Assembly: GCF_050016015.1 (NCBI RefSeq)
Contig: NZ_JBNHEQ010000323.1
Span: 1-64,000 of the forward strand
Direction of reading: 5' to 3'
Length of the DNA stretch: 64,000 bases
Source: Trichodesmium sp002260545
GTDB lineage: Bacteria > Cyanobacteriota > Cyanobacteriia > Cyanobacteriales > Microcoleaceae
The notes under the pieces are model-generated. The model was not told the DNA's origin. It saw only the letters and a program-made list of their open reading frames with translations, and did no database searches. Numbering within the stretch: the first letter of the stretch is position 1; each line of letters opens with the position of its first letter. Positions 48,035-56,944 of the stretch are shown in pieces. Both the position numbers and the translations under genes were made by a program.

Positions 48035-49324
48035 ATGACTCCTGAACAGTTTACTGAATTAGCTAGGGTGTTACCTGAACCCTCTATATTTCTCAATTCA
48101 ACAGGTGAAATTCTAGCCATCAATAAGCCAGGTACTTCCCTGTTTGAGTTATCTACTAAAGAGTTAAAAGGTAAACAGCTTTGTGAATTTCTCACGGACA
48201 AAGAAGAGAATATAAAGAAATATTTGCAGGCTTGTTCAAGAAGTCGGAAAATGGTTATAGGTTCCCTCACAATTCGCACATCTACTGGAAATACAGTTAT
48301 TTGTCGTTCAGAAGGAGCTGTAATTCAGCCAAAGCAACTTGAATCAGCAGCTCAACTCCTTTTACGTCTGGAAAAAAAGAGTGAAGCCAATAATAGCTTT
48401 ATTCTACTGAATCAAAAAATTCAGGAATTAAATATTCAAGCCAAGTTAAAGCTGGCCTTACATGAGTTACAAGAAACTCAGATGCAGTTAATTCAGAAAG
48501 AGAAACTTTCAGCTTTAGGAAAAATAGCTGCTGGAATTGCCCATGAAATTAATAACCCAGTGAATTTTATCCATGGGAATTTGAGTCCTGCTCAAGAATA
48601 TGCTCAAAATTTATTAAGATTAATTCAATTATATCAGCAATACTATCCAGAGCCACCTCCAGAAATTCAAGAGGAAATTAAGGAGATTGATTTAGAATTT
48701 ATCATCGAAGACCTAACAAAATTGCTCCAATCAATGAGTATAGGAACACAAAGAATTCGTGAAATTGTCAGAACAATGCGAATCTTTTCTCGTTTAGATG
48801 AATCAGAAATTAAGTATATAGATATTCACGAAGCTTTAGATAGTACCTTAATGATTCTAAAAAATCGCTTGTACTCTACACCTAATTCTCCAAATATTAA
48901 AGTGATTAAGAATTACGGAAAATTGCCGAAAATACAATGCTATTGTGGGCAAATTAACCAAGTATTTATGAATATTATCAGTAATGCTATTGATGCATTA
49001 AATGAATATCAAGAAAAAAATATTCAAGAGATTAAGGCAAATTCGCCTCAAATCCAAATACAAACAGAAGTATTAAATTTTGATTGGGTTACTATCAGAA
49101 TTATAGATAATGGTCCGGGAATAAACGAAGAAATAAAGTTAAAATTATTTGACCCTTTTTTTACAACTAAAGAAGTTGGCAAAGGAACAGGATTAGGTTT
49201 ATCAATTAGCCATGATATTATTACAGAAAAACATGGTGGAAAAATATTTTGTTATTCCCAATTAGGAGAAGGAACAGAGTTTGTTATTCAGATTCCAATA
49301 CAGTTGAAAACAAGATATTCTTGA
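48035..49324 (+). CDS. PAS sensor histidine kinase
   Basis: A cytoplasmic kinase. A PAS domain (LPEPSIFLNSTGEILAINKPG, then TSTGNTVICRSEGAVI) is followed by a coiled region, HisKA with phospho-acceptor His in GIAHEINNPVNFIHGN, and HATPase with N-box NIISNAIDAL, G1 IRIIDNGPGI and G2 GKGTGLGLSIS. No transmembrane segment, so the signal is internal or delivered by a partner such as the MetOD1-like protein upstream. The frame opens at a GTG at 48020; the ATG at 48035 (MTPEQFTELARVLPEP) is preferred. The cognate regulator is not adjacent. Confidence 0.92.
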   Translation: MTPEQFTELARVLPEPSIFLNSTGEILAINKPGTSLFELSTKELKGKQLCEFLTDKEENIKKYLQACSRSRKMVIGSLTIRTSTGNTVICRSEGAVIQPKQLESAAQLLLRLEKKSEANNSFILLNQKIQELNIQAKLKLALHELQETQMQLIQKEKLSALGKIAAGIAHEINNPVNFIHGNLSPAQEYAQNLLRLIQLYQQYYPEPPPEIQEEIKEIDLEFIIEDLTKLLQSMSIGTQRIREIVRTMRIFSRLDESEIKYIDIHEALDSTLMILKNRLYSTPNSPNIKVIKNYGKLPKIQCYCGQINQVFMNIISNAIDALNEYQEKNIQEIKANSPQIQIQTEVLNFDWVTIRIIDNGPGINEEIKLKLFDPFFTTKEVGKGTGLGLSISHDIITEKHGGKIFCYSQLGEGTEFVIQIPIQLKTRYS

Positions 49325-50000
49325 GCCAAAAATATCAAAAAAACAGTCTGAATACTTATAAGGTAAAGGTATATAATATAGCAGTCCTATTTTATTTGTG
49401 TATAAAAATCTTACCGCTTTTAGGGAACAGGGAACGGGGAACAGATAACAGGCAGGAGTTTCAAGTTTTTTATCTACTTTTTGATTACCCACGACCTATG
49501 GGCGGATTGCTATAATAATTAAATAAATGGTATAAAAGTCCTATCTCAGTGGCTTGAGATATTCTCTACAGGACGCTACGACAACGTGAATGGGAATCTA
49601 GTTGAACAGTTATAAATAATTTGGTACAAGTTAGGAGTCGGAAGGGTGAAGAGAAATAAGTAAAGAAGGTATCAGGAAGAGAAAGTTTTTTTGTTTTGCT
49701 TTCGCGGTAGGACAGGAAATGCTTCAATAATTGATAATTGATAATTGATAATTGATAATTACCTCTCCCTAAAAGGAAGAGGATTGAATAAAAGGAAAAT
49801 AAATTCATTGTTTCTCCTTTAAAGAAGAGGCTTTAAACCTTAATGATTCGGTAAGCAGAACTAAACTTTATCGCGAATTAAGTAGACATGATATAATGGA
49901 CGAGTAAAAATACATGGTTAATCTTGATTGTAGGAGGACTTTTTTCAATTCTACAAAATAGAAGATAATTTGATTTAAAATTGGTATTATTAGTTTGTAA
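49325..50000. other. Repeat-bearing spacer
   Basis: The first part (49370-49500) shares sequence with 13870-13960 (ctattttatttgtgtataaa, then ctacttttt), the second holds an inverted J repeat (49726-49855). No gene is supported. Confidence 0.55.
49726..49855. repeat. J-family repeat, inverted copy
   Basis: ttcaataattgataattgat array, attacctctccctaaaagg, aggattgaataaaaggaaaa, aggctttaaaccttaatg, ttcggtaa. Confidence 0.75.
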
Positions 50001-50137
50001 GATCATGTCCGGATAATTAGTTATAAAAAAACTTTCTCCTTCTTCTCCTATTATTCTTTCTTCCCTCTTGACTCCTGACTCCTGACTCCTGACTCCGACC
50101 TAGTTATTTATTTATCACTGTTCAACCGGACATGATA
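50001..50137. mobile_element. MITE family A
   Basis: It runs from gatcatgtccggataattag to ccggacatgata. The interior (ttataaaaaaactttc, ctcctgactcctga, ttatttatttatcactgttc) is very close to the copy in the carbonic-anhydrase gene. Flanks TAA and TTA do not match. Confidence 0.85.
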
Positions 50138-50226
50138 TTAAGATCGAGAAAAGAAGATTCTATAAAGTTTTATCTAGAAACTTTGGAGTTTTGTGAATTT
50201 ATTATAGATACTTAGAGCAAATACTT

Positions 50227-50883
50227 ATGAATCAGGAAAAACCACCTTTAGACCCTCATCCTTTAAGCGAATATGTAGCGTGGGCAGGAGCGCGTAATCG
50301 CGAACCAATCTTAAATGTTTTAAAAGAAAAATTGCCTAAAGAAGCAGGTTTTATTCTAGAAATTGCTAGTGGTAGTGGAATGCATATTAATTATTTTGCA
50401 CCTCATTTTAAGCACTTATCTTTTCAACCATCAGAGCAAGATACTGAAGTTTTTGATAATATCAAAGGTATCTCACAAGAACTTGGCAACGATAATGTTT
50501 ATGAGCCTTTATATATTGATTTAACTCAACCTGAAACTTGGTTGAATTTAGACACAAAGAATTCCTATTCTGCTATTTTCTGCATAAATATTTTCCAAGT
50601 TGCACCAATTTCTATTGCTGATGGCATGATGGAGTGTGCTGCACAGTTACTCAATGAAAATGGGTTTTTACTGATTTATGGTCCTTTTAAAGTTGATGGA
50701 ACATTTAATAGTGAATCAAACAAAGATTTTAATGCAACTTTAAATTCAACAGGAGTTCCTGAATGGGGATTAAAAGATATTGCTGATTTGAAAAAAGCAG
50801 CAGAAAACTATGATTTAAAACTCCAAGAAAAAATTGATATGCCATCTAATAATTTTTCTTTGATATTTGCTAGAAAGTCATAA
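50227..50883 (+). CDS. DUF938-family SAM-dependent methyltransferase
   Basis: The family start is recognisable: PLSEYVAWAGARNREPILNV. The SAM-binding motif I is FILEIASGSGMHINYFA, followed by LSFQPSEQDTEVFDNI, then CINIFQVAPISIADGMM and LLIYGPFKVDGTF, and the C-terminal PEWGLKDIADL. The 218-aa length fits. The substrate is unknown; the family is widespread in bacteria and animals (METTL26-like). Preceded by a family A MITE about 90 bp upstream. Confidence 0.9.
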   Translation: MNQEKPPLDPHPLSEYVAWAGARNREPILNVLKEKLPKEAGFILEIASGSGMHINYFAPHFKHLSFQPSEQDTEVFDNIKGISQELGNDNVYEPLYIDLTQPETWLNLDTKNSYSAIFCINIFQVAPISIADGMMECAAQLLNENGFLLIYGPFKVDGTFNSESNKDFNATLNSTGVPEWGLKDIADLKKAAENYDLKLQEKIDMPSNNFSLIFARKS

Positions 50884-51072
50884 ATCTGACACTATCAGAA
50901 AAGATAACCGTAATTTTTGGTAAAATTTTCTCCTTCTAGTTGACTGGACAAATATGCCAATATGACTTAAGTTGTGAGATATTGGATAATTTTAGGGAAA
51001 AGGGAATAGGCAACAGGAAATAATAAAACAATATATCTTAAATTTGATCAAAAGATATCTCCACAAAATAAT

Positions 51073-51100
51073 GTAGAGACCTTCTATGGAAGGTCTCTAC
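51073..51100 (-). terminator. Terminator after rpmA
   Basis: Perfect 12-bp stem gtagagaccttc/gaaggtctctac with a 4-base loop, 45 bp beyond the rpmA stop on the minus strand, followed there by attattttg. The U-tract is imperfect. Confidence 0.65.
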
Positions 51101-51145
51101 AAATGTTTCAGAAAACATTTATTGCCTAGCTTCAATTAAAATGAC

Positions 51146-51433
51146 TTAAGCTTCAGCTACAGCAACATTAGCTTCTTGAGCTACAGGATAAACGCTAACT
51201 TTTTTCCGACTTTTACCTTTTCTTTCAAAAGTTACAACACCTTCAACTAAAGCAAATAAAGTATAGTCACTACCGACACCAACATTATTGCCTGCATGGA
51301 ATTTGCTGCCACGTTGTCTCACAAGAATATTACCTGCTTTGACAACTTGACCACCATAGCGTTTAACACCTAATCTCTGGGCGTTAGAGTCACGACCGTT
51401 GCGGGTACTACCAGTACCTTTTTTGTGGGCCAT
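51146..51433 (-). CDS. rpmA: 50S ribosomal protein L27
   Basis: Starts MAHKKGTGSTRNGRDSNAQR and continues with LGVKRYGGQVVKAGNILVRQ, the classical L27 sequence. The N-terminal tail reaches the peptidyl-transferase centre. The C-terminus has a short Ala/Val-rich extension (ending AQEANVAVAEA). 95 aa. It is 40 bp downstream of rplU on the same strand, the usual rplU-rpmA operon. Confidence 0.98.
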   Translation of the reverse strand: MAHKKGTGSTRNGRDSNAQRLGVKRYGGQVVKAGNILVRQRGSKFHAGNNVGVGSDYTLFALVEGVVTFERKGKSRKKVSVYPVAQEANVAVAEA

Positions 51434-51473
51434 AATTTCCTCCGAATTTTACTATTTATAATAACTGCTGTAA

Positions 51474-51986
51474 CTATTCTGCCTGATTTTCTGGTTTTTC
51501 TTCAGATGCAGTTTCAACTTCTACTGTAGTCTCTGTTTCTACAGAACTACTCACTTCTGTGGGTTCAGTTGGAGTTTCAGTAACGGTCTCAGTTGATACT
51601 GGGGTTACTTCTGTAGCGGAAGTTTGAGGTTCTGCTGCTGAGGATTTTTCTTCCGATGCTAATACTTTGCCATTGAGACTTATGGAGTCAATCATTAGGC
51701 GGGTAAGTTCTTGGCGATGTCCTCTTTTTTTACGAGTCTTCTTTTTAGGTCGCATTTTGTAGACAATAATCTTTTTGCCCCGCAAATGTCTCATAACCGT
51801 CCCTTCTACAAGGGCACCTTCTACAAGAGGTTGACCAATATGAACATCACCATCATGTTGAACTAGAAGCACATTCTCAAGGGAAATTTGCTCTCCCTCT
51901 TCTGCGGCTAGAAGTTCGATATCATAAAAGCGACCTGGTTCTACTCTTAGTTGTTTTCCGCCTGTTTCAATAATTGCGTAACTCAT
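51474..51986 (-). CDS. rplU: 50S ribosomal protein L21 with acidic C-terminal tail
   Basis: MSYAIIETGGKQLRVEPGRF, then GTVMRHLRGKKIIVYKMRPK and KKKTRKKRGHRQELTRLMID identify L21, a 23S rRNA-binding protein. The core ends near residue 108 (SISLNGKVL). It is followed by ~60 residues rich in Glu, Thr, Ser and Val (such as TETVTETPTEPTEVSSS), which are not part of the ribosomal fold. First gene of the rplU-rpmA operon. Confidence 0.97.
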   Translation of the reverse strand: MSYAIIETGGKQLRVEPGRFYDIELLAAEEGEQISLENVLLVQHDGDVHIGQPLVEGALVEGTVMRHLRGKKIIVYKMRPKKKTRKKRGHRQELTRLMIDSISLNGKVLASEEKSSAAEPQTSATEVTPVSTETVTETPTEPTEVSSSVETETTVEVETASEEKPENQAE

Positions 51987-52417
51987 TAATCTGTGTTATG
52001 GGGTTGCCGTACAGGTAGCTGGTTCTGAAACTCATACCTTGAGTGGTAATTTCGTTACTTGAGATAGGCAAACGCCTTTCTTGCTTTACCAGCTTTTACT
52101 ATGTCCGAACCTGGTCCGAGCAGGATTTAGACACACAATCAACTATTATCTCTGATAACGTTGGTTTTTGTCAAGTAAAAGTTCTGAAAAGCAATAGGGA
52201 CTAAATTCTCTGTCATTCCCCATTCTTCCTGACTCCTGAGGACTGACTCCTACCCTCACACTCAATACTTATTCAGCAAGCCCTAATTTCGAGATATTCT
52301 GACTTCTGAGGACTGACTCCTATGCCAAAAGCACAGATACTTATAATTTATAGCAAATAGGTTCTATAAACTTGAAACTTTTTATTTTTTATTTTTGACT
52401 TTTGACTTTTGACTTAA
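51987..52417 (-). other. rplU leader and upstream spacer
   Basis: About 150 bp next to rplU (52000-52150) is less AT-rich and may be its untranslated leader; no known riboswitch or leader was recognised. Farther up are ctgaggactgactccta repeats and a lone E-family right end (cttattcagcaagccctaa, ending near 52287). Confidence 0.5.
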
Positions 52418-55400
52418 TTAGGCATTAACAACATCTCCAACAGTTTTACCTTCAAGTATACTCACTGCCCCGTCTAACAACTTATCTTCTATATATGGTT
52501 TAGTGAAATAACCTTTAGCTCCTAACTCAAAAGCCATTTCCATGTGTTTTTTTGCACCGCGAGATGTCAACATTGCCACAGGTAATATACTCAAATTAGA
52601 ATCTTTTTGCATCCGAGATAATAACTCAAAACCATCCATCCGAGGCATTTCAATATCACAGAACACCAAATCACAAACTAAACCACCACGCAGTTTTTCC
52701 CAAGCATCCTTACCATCTCTTGCTTGTTCAACCCGATAACCAGCTTTACTAAATGTCATTGATAACAACTCACGCACTGTAATTGAGTCATCCACAATTA
52801 ATACTGTTAACTCAGTCTTCTTGGCTACAGGTATAGGTTCTGGAGTGATGATATCAGGCATAATCCTTTGTTCTCTTATTCTTCCTGTTGCTAGATCGAT
52901 CAACTCAAGAATATCTGCTATCGCCACAATTTTACCATCCCCTAAAACAGTTGCACCTGCAATACCTACAGGTTTAGGTACAGGACCTTCTAATTGCTTA
53001 ATTACAATTTCCTGTTGTTCTAAAACCTGATCGACTTGCACCGCTAAAAATATACCTACTGAAGCAGAACGCAAAACCACAATTGAAATCATATCCTCTT
53101 CAGCATTTATACCATAAACATTACCTCGACGGAGATGACGATTATATACCAGTAACTCTCGCAAGTGACGGAAAGGCAACTTTGCACCGCGCCATTCTAT
53201 GTAATTCTGCCCATCTTCTGCTATTTTCACTTCATCCTTACCAACTTTCACCATATCTTCTACCCCATCCATAGGGAAAGCAATCTTAGAGCGATCGCTA
53301 ATACAACACAATGCTTTCGAGATACTTAAAGTCAGCGGTAAGCGAATTGTAAATGTTGTACCCTTGCCAATAGTCGAATCAATATTAATAGTACCTCGAA
53401 TCTCAGTCAAATTCTTCTTCACCACATCTAACCCTACTCCACGACCTTTTCCCTCATCAACCTCGTGTGGCTCTACGGTACTAAAACCAGGATGAAAGAG
53501 TAAGTCATAAACATCTAGGTCAGCCATTCCTTGAGCTTTTTCCTGAGTAATCAAATTTTTTTCGACTGCTTTCTTCTTCACTTTTTCCGGATCTATTCCC
53601 GCCCCATCATCTGCAACCGAAATTACCGTCTGATTCCCTTGGTGAAAAGCACGAATTGCGATTGTACCCGTTGAAGATTTACCTGCACTTAGACGTTCTT
53701 GGGGTTTTTCAATTCCGTGACTTATAGCGTTATTCATTAGATGTTTCATCGGGTCAGAAAGCTTATCCTGAATCATTTTGTCAATCAAAGTTTCTCTCCC
53801 TTCTACCTCTAGTTCTACGTCTTTACGGTACAACTCCTTTGCTCTGCGTCGCACAGAATTAAGTAACAGTTGTACCGTTTCAGAAAAAGGTATCATCCTC
53901 GACCTTGTGAACCCTTCTTGCAGTTGAGTTGTCACCTGTCGTAGTTGACGAGTTACTTGTTCTGCATCATCAACCAAAAATTCTATATCAGACGCAGACT
54001 CTCGTACTCTAACAATATATTCGATAGTCTCCTGAGCTAATAAGTGGAAAGGAGTAAAGTTTTCTACCCGATCGAGATCGAGAGAGTCATCAAACTTTCT
54101 TTTTCCAGAGTCGCCTTCGTTTTCTGTATCTGGTATATGAGAGGTATTAGAACGATGTCCATGACGACTATCCCAAATTGCTCTTTCTAGAAGAGTTTTT
54201 TCATATAAGTCGTGCATTCTTTGTCCAGCATCACTTAGTAGCATTACCTGATGGAGTAGGTTATCTAGGAACTGACGCATTCGTTCCTGACCTTGTTCTA
54301 AACTATTACGATTAACTACCAGTTCACCTACTAAGTTACTCAGATTATCTAGTTGTTTTGCAGGTACTTTAATTGTTTGTTCTAGAAAGCGAGATTTTTT
54401 TGGGCGAGGAGCATTAGTAGTAGAAACTACTTTTGATTTCTTTGATTTAGAGGTATCTATATCAGAATTTTCTACAGATTTCTCTTCCTCACTGGTATCT
54501 TCTGGTTCTTCTGACTCGTTCGTTATACTTACTGATATTTCCTGTGTAGGATTTTTCTCTACGACTACCGTATTTACTTTAGATGTCGAGTTTATTTCTT
54601 CACCATTTAATAGTCCTTCTAGTTGTACAAAAACATTATAATTTTCAGATTTTTCCCCCTTCAGTATTGCTTCTAAGGCAATAAATTCATAATCTTCTAT
54701 TTTTGTCTGGTTATTAGTAACTATTAATTGTTCACTTTCTTCTGTCTCTATAACAGTTTTTTCACTTACTACATCTAGTAATTTATCTAAATCTAAATCT
54801 AAATCTAATGTTTCATCTGTATCTTGATTAAATCCATTGTTATCTTTTGGCTCTTCTAATGTAGGCCATAAGTCTTCTAAATCTGCGGAAGTTTCATCAT
54901 TTTCTTGAATCTTGTCATTACTTTCAACTGTATTTTCTGCAGATAGGTTAGTAAAGTCTATACTTTCAGCATCTAATAAACTATTCAAATCATTATTATC
55001 GTTTTGTGTCAAATCTTGCCAGTCTAACTGCTCCACATTTATTAAATCTTGTGAGTTTGAAGAGTCTACATCTTCTCGATCAAATAGTTCCTCCAGACTA
55101 GATGTCAAATCTTCTGATTCTACTGGTATTTCTTCTAAATCTTCAAACAGTGCTTCTAAGTCCGAGCCTCTAGAAGTTAAATCATTTGTAGTGTTCGTGT
55201 TGAGCTGAGATTTTTCTGTTTTTGTCTCACTTTTTATTTCTTGCTCTACATCTTGAATTGCTAATAGATCGCTCAGGTCTAATTCATCTAACTGGGAATT
55301 TTCCGCTTTATTCTGGGGAGTATAGTTAATGTTGGCTTGAGAAATATTTGCTTCTAAATCCATGCCCAACTCCCAGTCAATTTCTGAGTCATTCACATCA

Positions 55401-56839
55401 TCTAATTCTGATAAATCTCCATTATTTAAGTCCCCAAAGAGGTCAGTTAAATCCGGTGTAGTTTTTCTTTGATTATTGTTCTCTTGTTCTGAATTAGTAT
55501 TTTGTATTTTAGACTTACTATTTTTCTGTAGTTCATTTTCTCCAGTTCCATCAAACAAATCCGAGAAGTCTTCATTTGCTGGAGTCACAAAATCCCATTC
55601 ATTTTTGTTTTGAAATTCTGGTAATTTTGCCGCCTCATTAACATCAAACAATAAGTCAGACAAGTCTCCAGAATCATCACTATCAATTTTAGATATTTTT
55701 ACTGGATATGCTTCTGATTTTCCTCGATCTAGTATTTCTTCTTCTTCCCAACTAGAATCTAAATCTGGTGTTTCCCCTTCAAATAAATCCGCTAAACTAT
55801 TTAGTTCTGATGCTCCTACTTCTGGACCTTTTTTTTCTTTTTCTACTATTAAGTTATAATTACCATTATCTACATCTGTACTTTCTAAGCTATTGAACCA
55901 GTCATCTATAGACTCTTCATTATTAATTTTTGTGTTATTTTTTCTATCTAATTCCTGGTCAAGATTATTCTGATTTAGTTTATTTTTGGTTTGATTAAAC
56001 ATATCTATTTCACCTTTTTTTCTCTGATGTTTATTGTCTTTTACGAAATCCTTGGCTAAGGATTTTAAATTTTCATCTATAACTATTTCTTGCTCTCGAT
56101 GGTCGATAATCAATTCTTGAGCTTGTTTCAAATTTTTAATTATATTATGAGCCAAGATATAGTATGTATTTTTTGTATTACTGACCGCTTGTTTAACTAC
56201 ATCTATTAATTCCCTCCAATTTAATGATACATTATATTCTTTGCCTTTGTCTGCCAAAAAATCACTTATTTCTATTAAATTCTTTCTTGTCTTTGCATCA
56301 TCATGTTGCTTAAACAAAATTAACATTTCTTGCATTTTTTCTGGGACTTCTACCCTAAAAAAATTTTCTTTTCCACTACTTACTTCTAGGATTGTTCCTG
56401 AAAATATTCCTCGACTTTCTCCCACTATATCATCCAGGTATTCTTCTAAATCCCTAAATATGGGTTCTATTTTTTCTAGTGTAGTTTTTTCTTCTTTTTC
56501 TGTTAAACTAAAATTTGAAAGTTGTTCTAATAAATCTTGTAAAGTATCAAAAACTCTCAAAAATAAAGATTCTAATTTATCATCTACTTTAACAACGACA
56601 GTTTCTTGCAGAATTTTAAAACTATCTTCTAATCTATGAGCAATGTATCGTATACTATTAATCCCTAACATAGCAGCTCCACCTTTAACAGAATGAGCTA
56701 CTCTAAATAATTCACTTAACAGTTCTGGATCTTCTATAGTGACTTGCAAATTTAATAATCCTTGCTCTATAGTATTGAGGTGATCTTTTGCCTCCTCAAT
56801 AAAATAGCTCATAATTTTTTGTGTTTGTTCAGTTTGCAT
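52418..56839 (-). CDS. hmpE: CheA-type hybrid histidine kinase of the chemosensory cluster (HmpE/TaxAY3/PilL-like)
   Basis: Hpt domain at the N-terminus with phospho-acceptor His in FRVAHSVKGGAAML; a very long acidic Asn/Asp/Glu/Leu-rich linker (about residues 280-850) built of loosely repeated DLSDLLF-, LEDLWP- and LEELFD-like blocks; dimerisation (NLSNLVGELVVNRNSLEQ); HATPase (HLMNNAISHG, DDGAGID, GRGVGLDVVKKN); CheW-like domain; C-terminal receiver (VLIVDDSITV, Asp in DLVFCDIEMPRMDG). In Nostoc and Synechocystis the equivalent controls type IV pilus-based gliding and phototaxis. The ATG at 56839 (MQTEQTQK) is preferred over a TTG at 56857. Last gene of the cluster, 105 bp after the MCP gene. 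Confidence 0.93.
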   Translation of the reverse strand: MQTEQTQKIMSYFIEEAKDHLNTIEQGLLNLQVTIEDPELLSELFRVAHSVKGGAAMLGINSIRYIAHRLEDSFKILQETVVVKVDDKLESLFLRVFDTLQDLLEQLSNFSLTEKEEKTTLEKIEPIFRDLEEYLDDIVGESRGIFSGTILEVSSGKENFFRVEVPEKMQEMLILFKQHDDAKTRKNLIEISDFLADKGKEYNVSLNWRELIDVVKQAVSNTKNTYYILAHNIIKNLKQAQELIIDHREQEIVIDENLKSLAKDFVKDNKHQRKKGEIDMFNQTKNKLNQNNLDQELDRKNNTKINNEESIDDWFNSLESTDVDNGNYNLIVEKEKKGPEVGASELNSLADLFEGETPDLDSSWEEEEILDRGKSEAYPVKISKIDSDDSGDLSDLLFDVNEAAKLPEFQNKNEWDFVTPANEDFSDLFDGTGENELQKNSKSKIQNTNSEQENNNQRKTTPDLTDLFGDLNNGDLSELDDVNDSEIDWELGMDLEANISQANINYTPQNKAENSQLDELDLSDLLAIQDVEQEIKSETKTEKSQLNTNTTNDLTSRGSDLEALFEDLEEIPVESEDLTSSLEELFDREDVDSSNSQDLINVEQLDWQDLTQNDNNDLNSLLDAESIDFTNLSAENTVESNDKIQENDETSADLEDLWPTLEEPKDNNGFNQDTDETLDLDLDLDKLLDVVSEKTVIETEESEQLIVTNNQTKIEDYEFIALEAILKGEKSENYNVFVQLEGLLNGEEINSTSKVNTVVVEKNPTQEISVSITNESEEPEDTSEEEKSVENSDIDTSKSKKSKVVSTTNAPRPKKSRFLEQTIKVPAKQLDNLSNLVGELVVNRNSLEQGQERMRQFLDNLLHQVMLLSDAGQRMHDLYEKTLLERAIWDSRHGHRSNTSHIPDTENEGDSGKRKFDDSLDLDRVENFTPFHLLAQETIEYIVRVRESASDIEFLVDDAEQVTRQLRQVTTQLQEGFTRSRMIPFSETVQLLLNSVRRRAKELYRKDVELEVEGRETLIDKMIQDKLSDPMKHLMNNAISHGIEKPQERLSAGKSSTGTIAIRAFHQGNQTVISVADDGAGIDPEKVKKKAVEKNLITQEKAQGMADLDVYDLLFHPGFSTVEPHEVDEGKGRGVGLDVVKKNLTEIRGTINIDSTIGKGTTFTIRLPLTLSISKALCCISDRSKIAFPMDGVEDMVKVGKDEVKIAEDGQNYIEWRGAKLPFRHLRELLVYNRHLRRGNVYGINAEEDMISIVVLRSASVGIFLAVQVDQVLEQQEIVIKQLEGPVPKPVGIAGATVLGDGKIVAIADILELIDLATGRIREQRIMPDIITPEPIPVAKKTELTVLIVDDSITVRELLSMTFSKAGYRVEQARDGKDAWEKLRGGLVCDLVFCDIEMPRMDGFELLSRMQKDSNLSILPVAMLTSRGAKKHMEMAFELGAKGYFTKPYIEDKLLDGAVSILEGKTVGDVVNA

Positions 56840-56944
56840 ATTTTTTATAGTTCTCAAGTCAACAGATTTTTTTTTGACTATTGATTATGCTTGGCATAAC
56901 TATCAAAAAAAACTGCTGATAATTTCCTAAAAATTTCTACTTTA

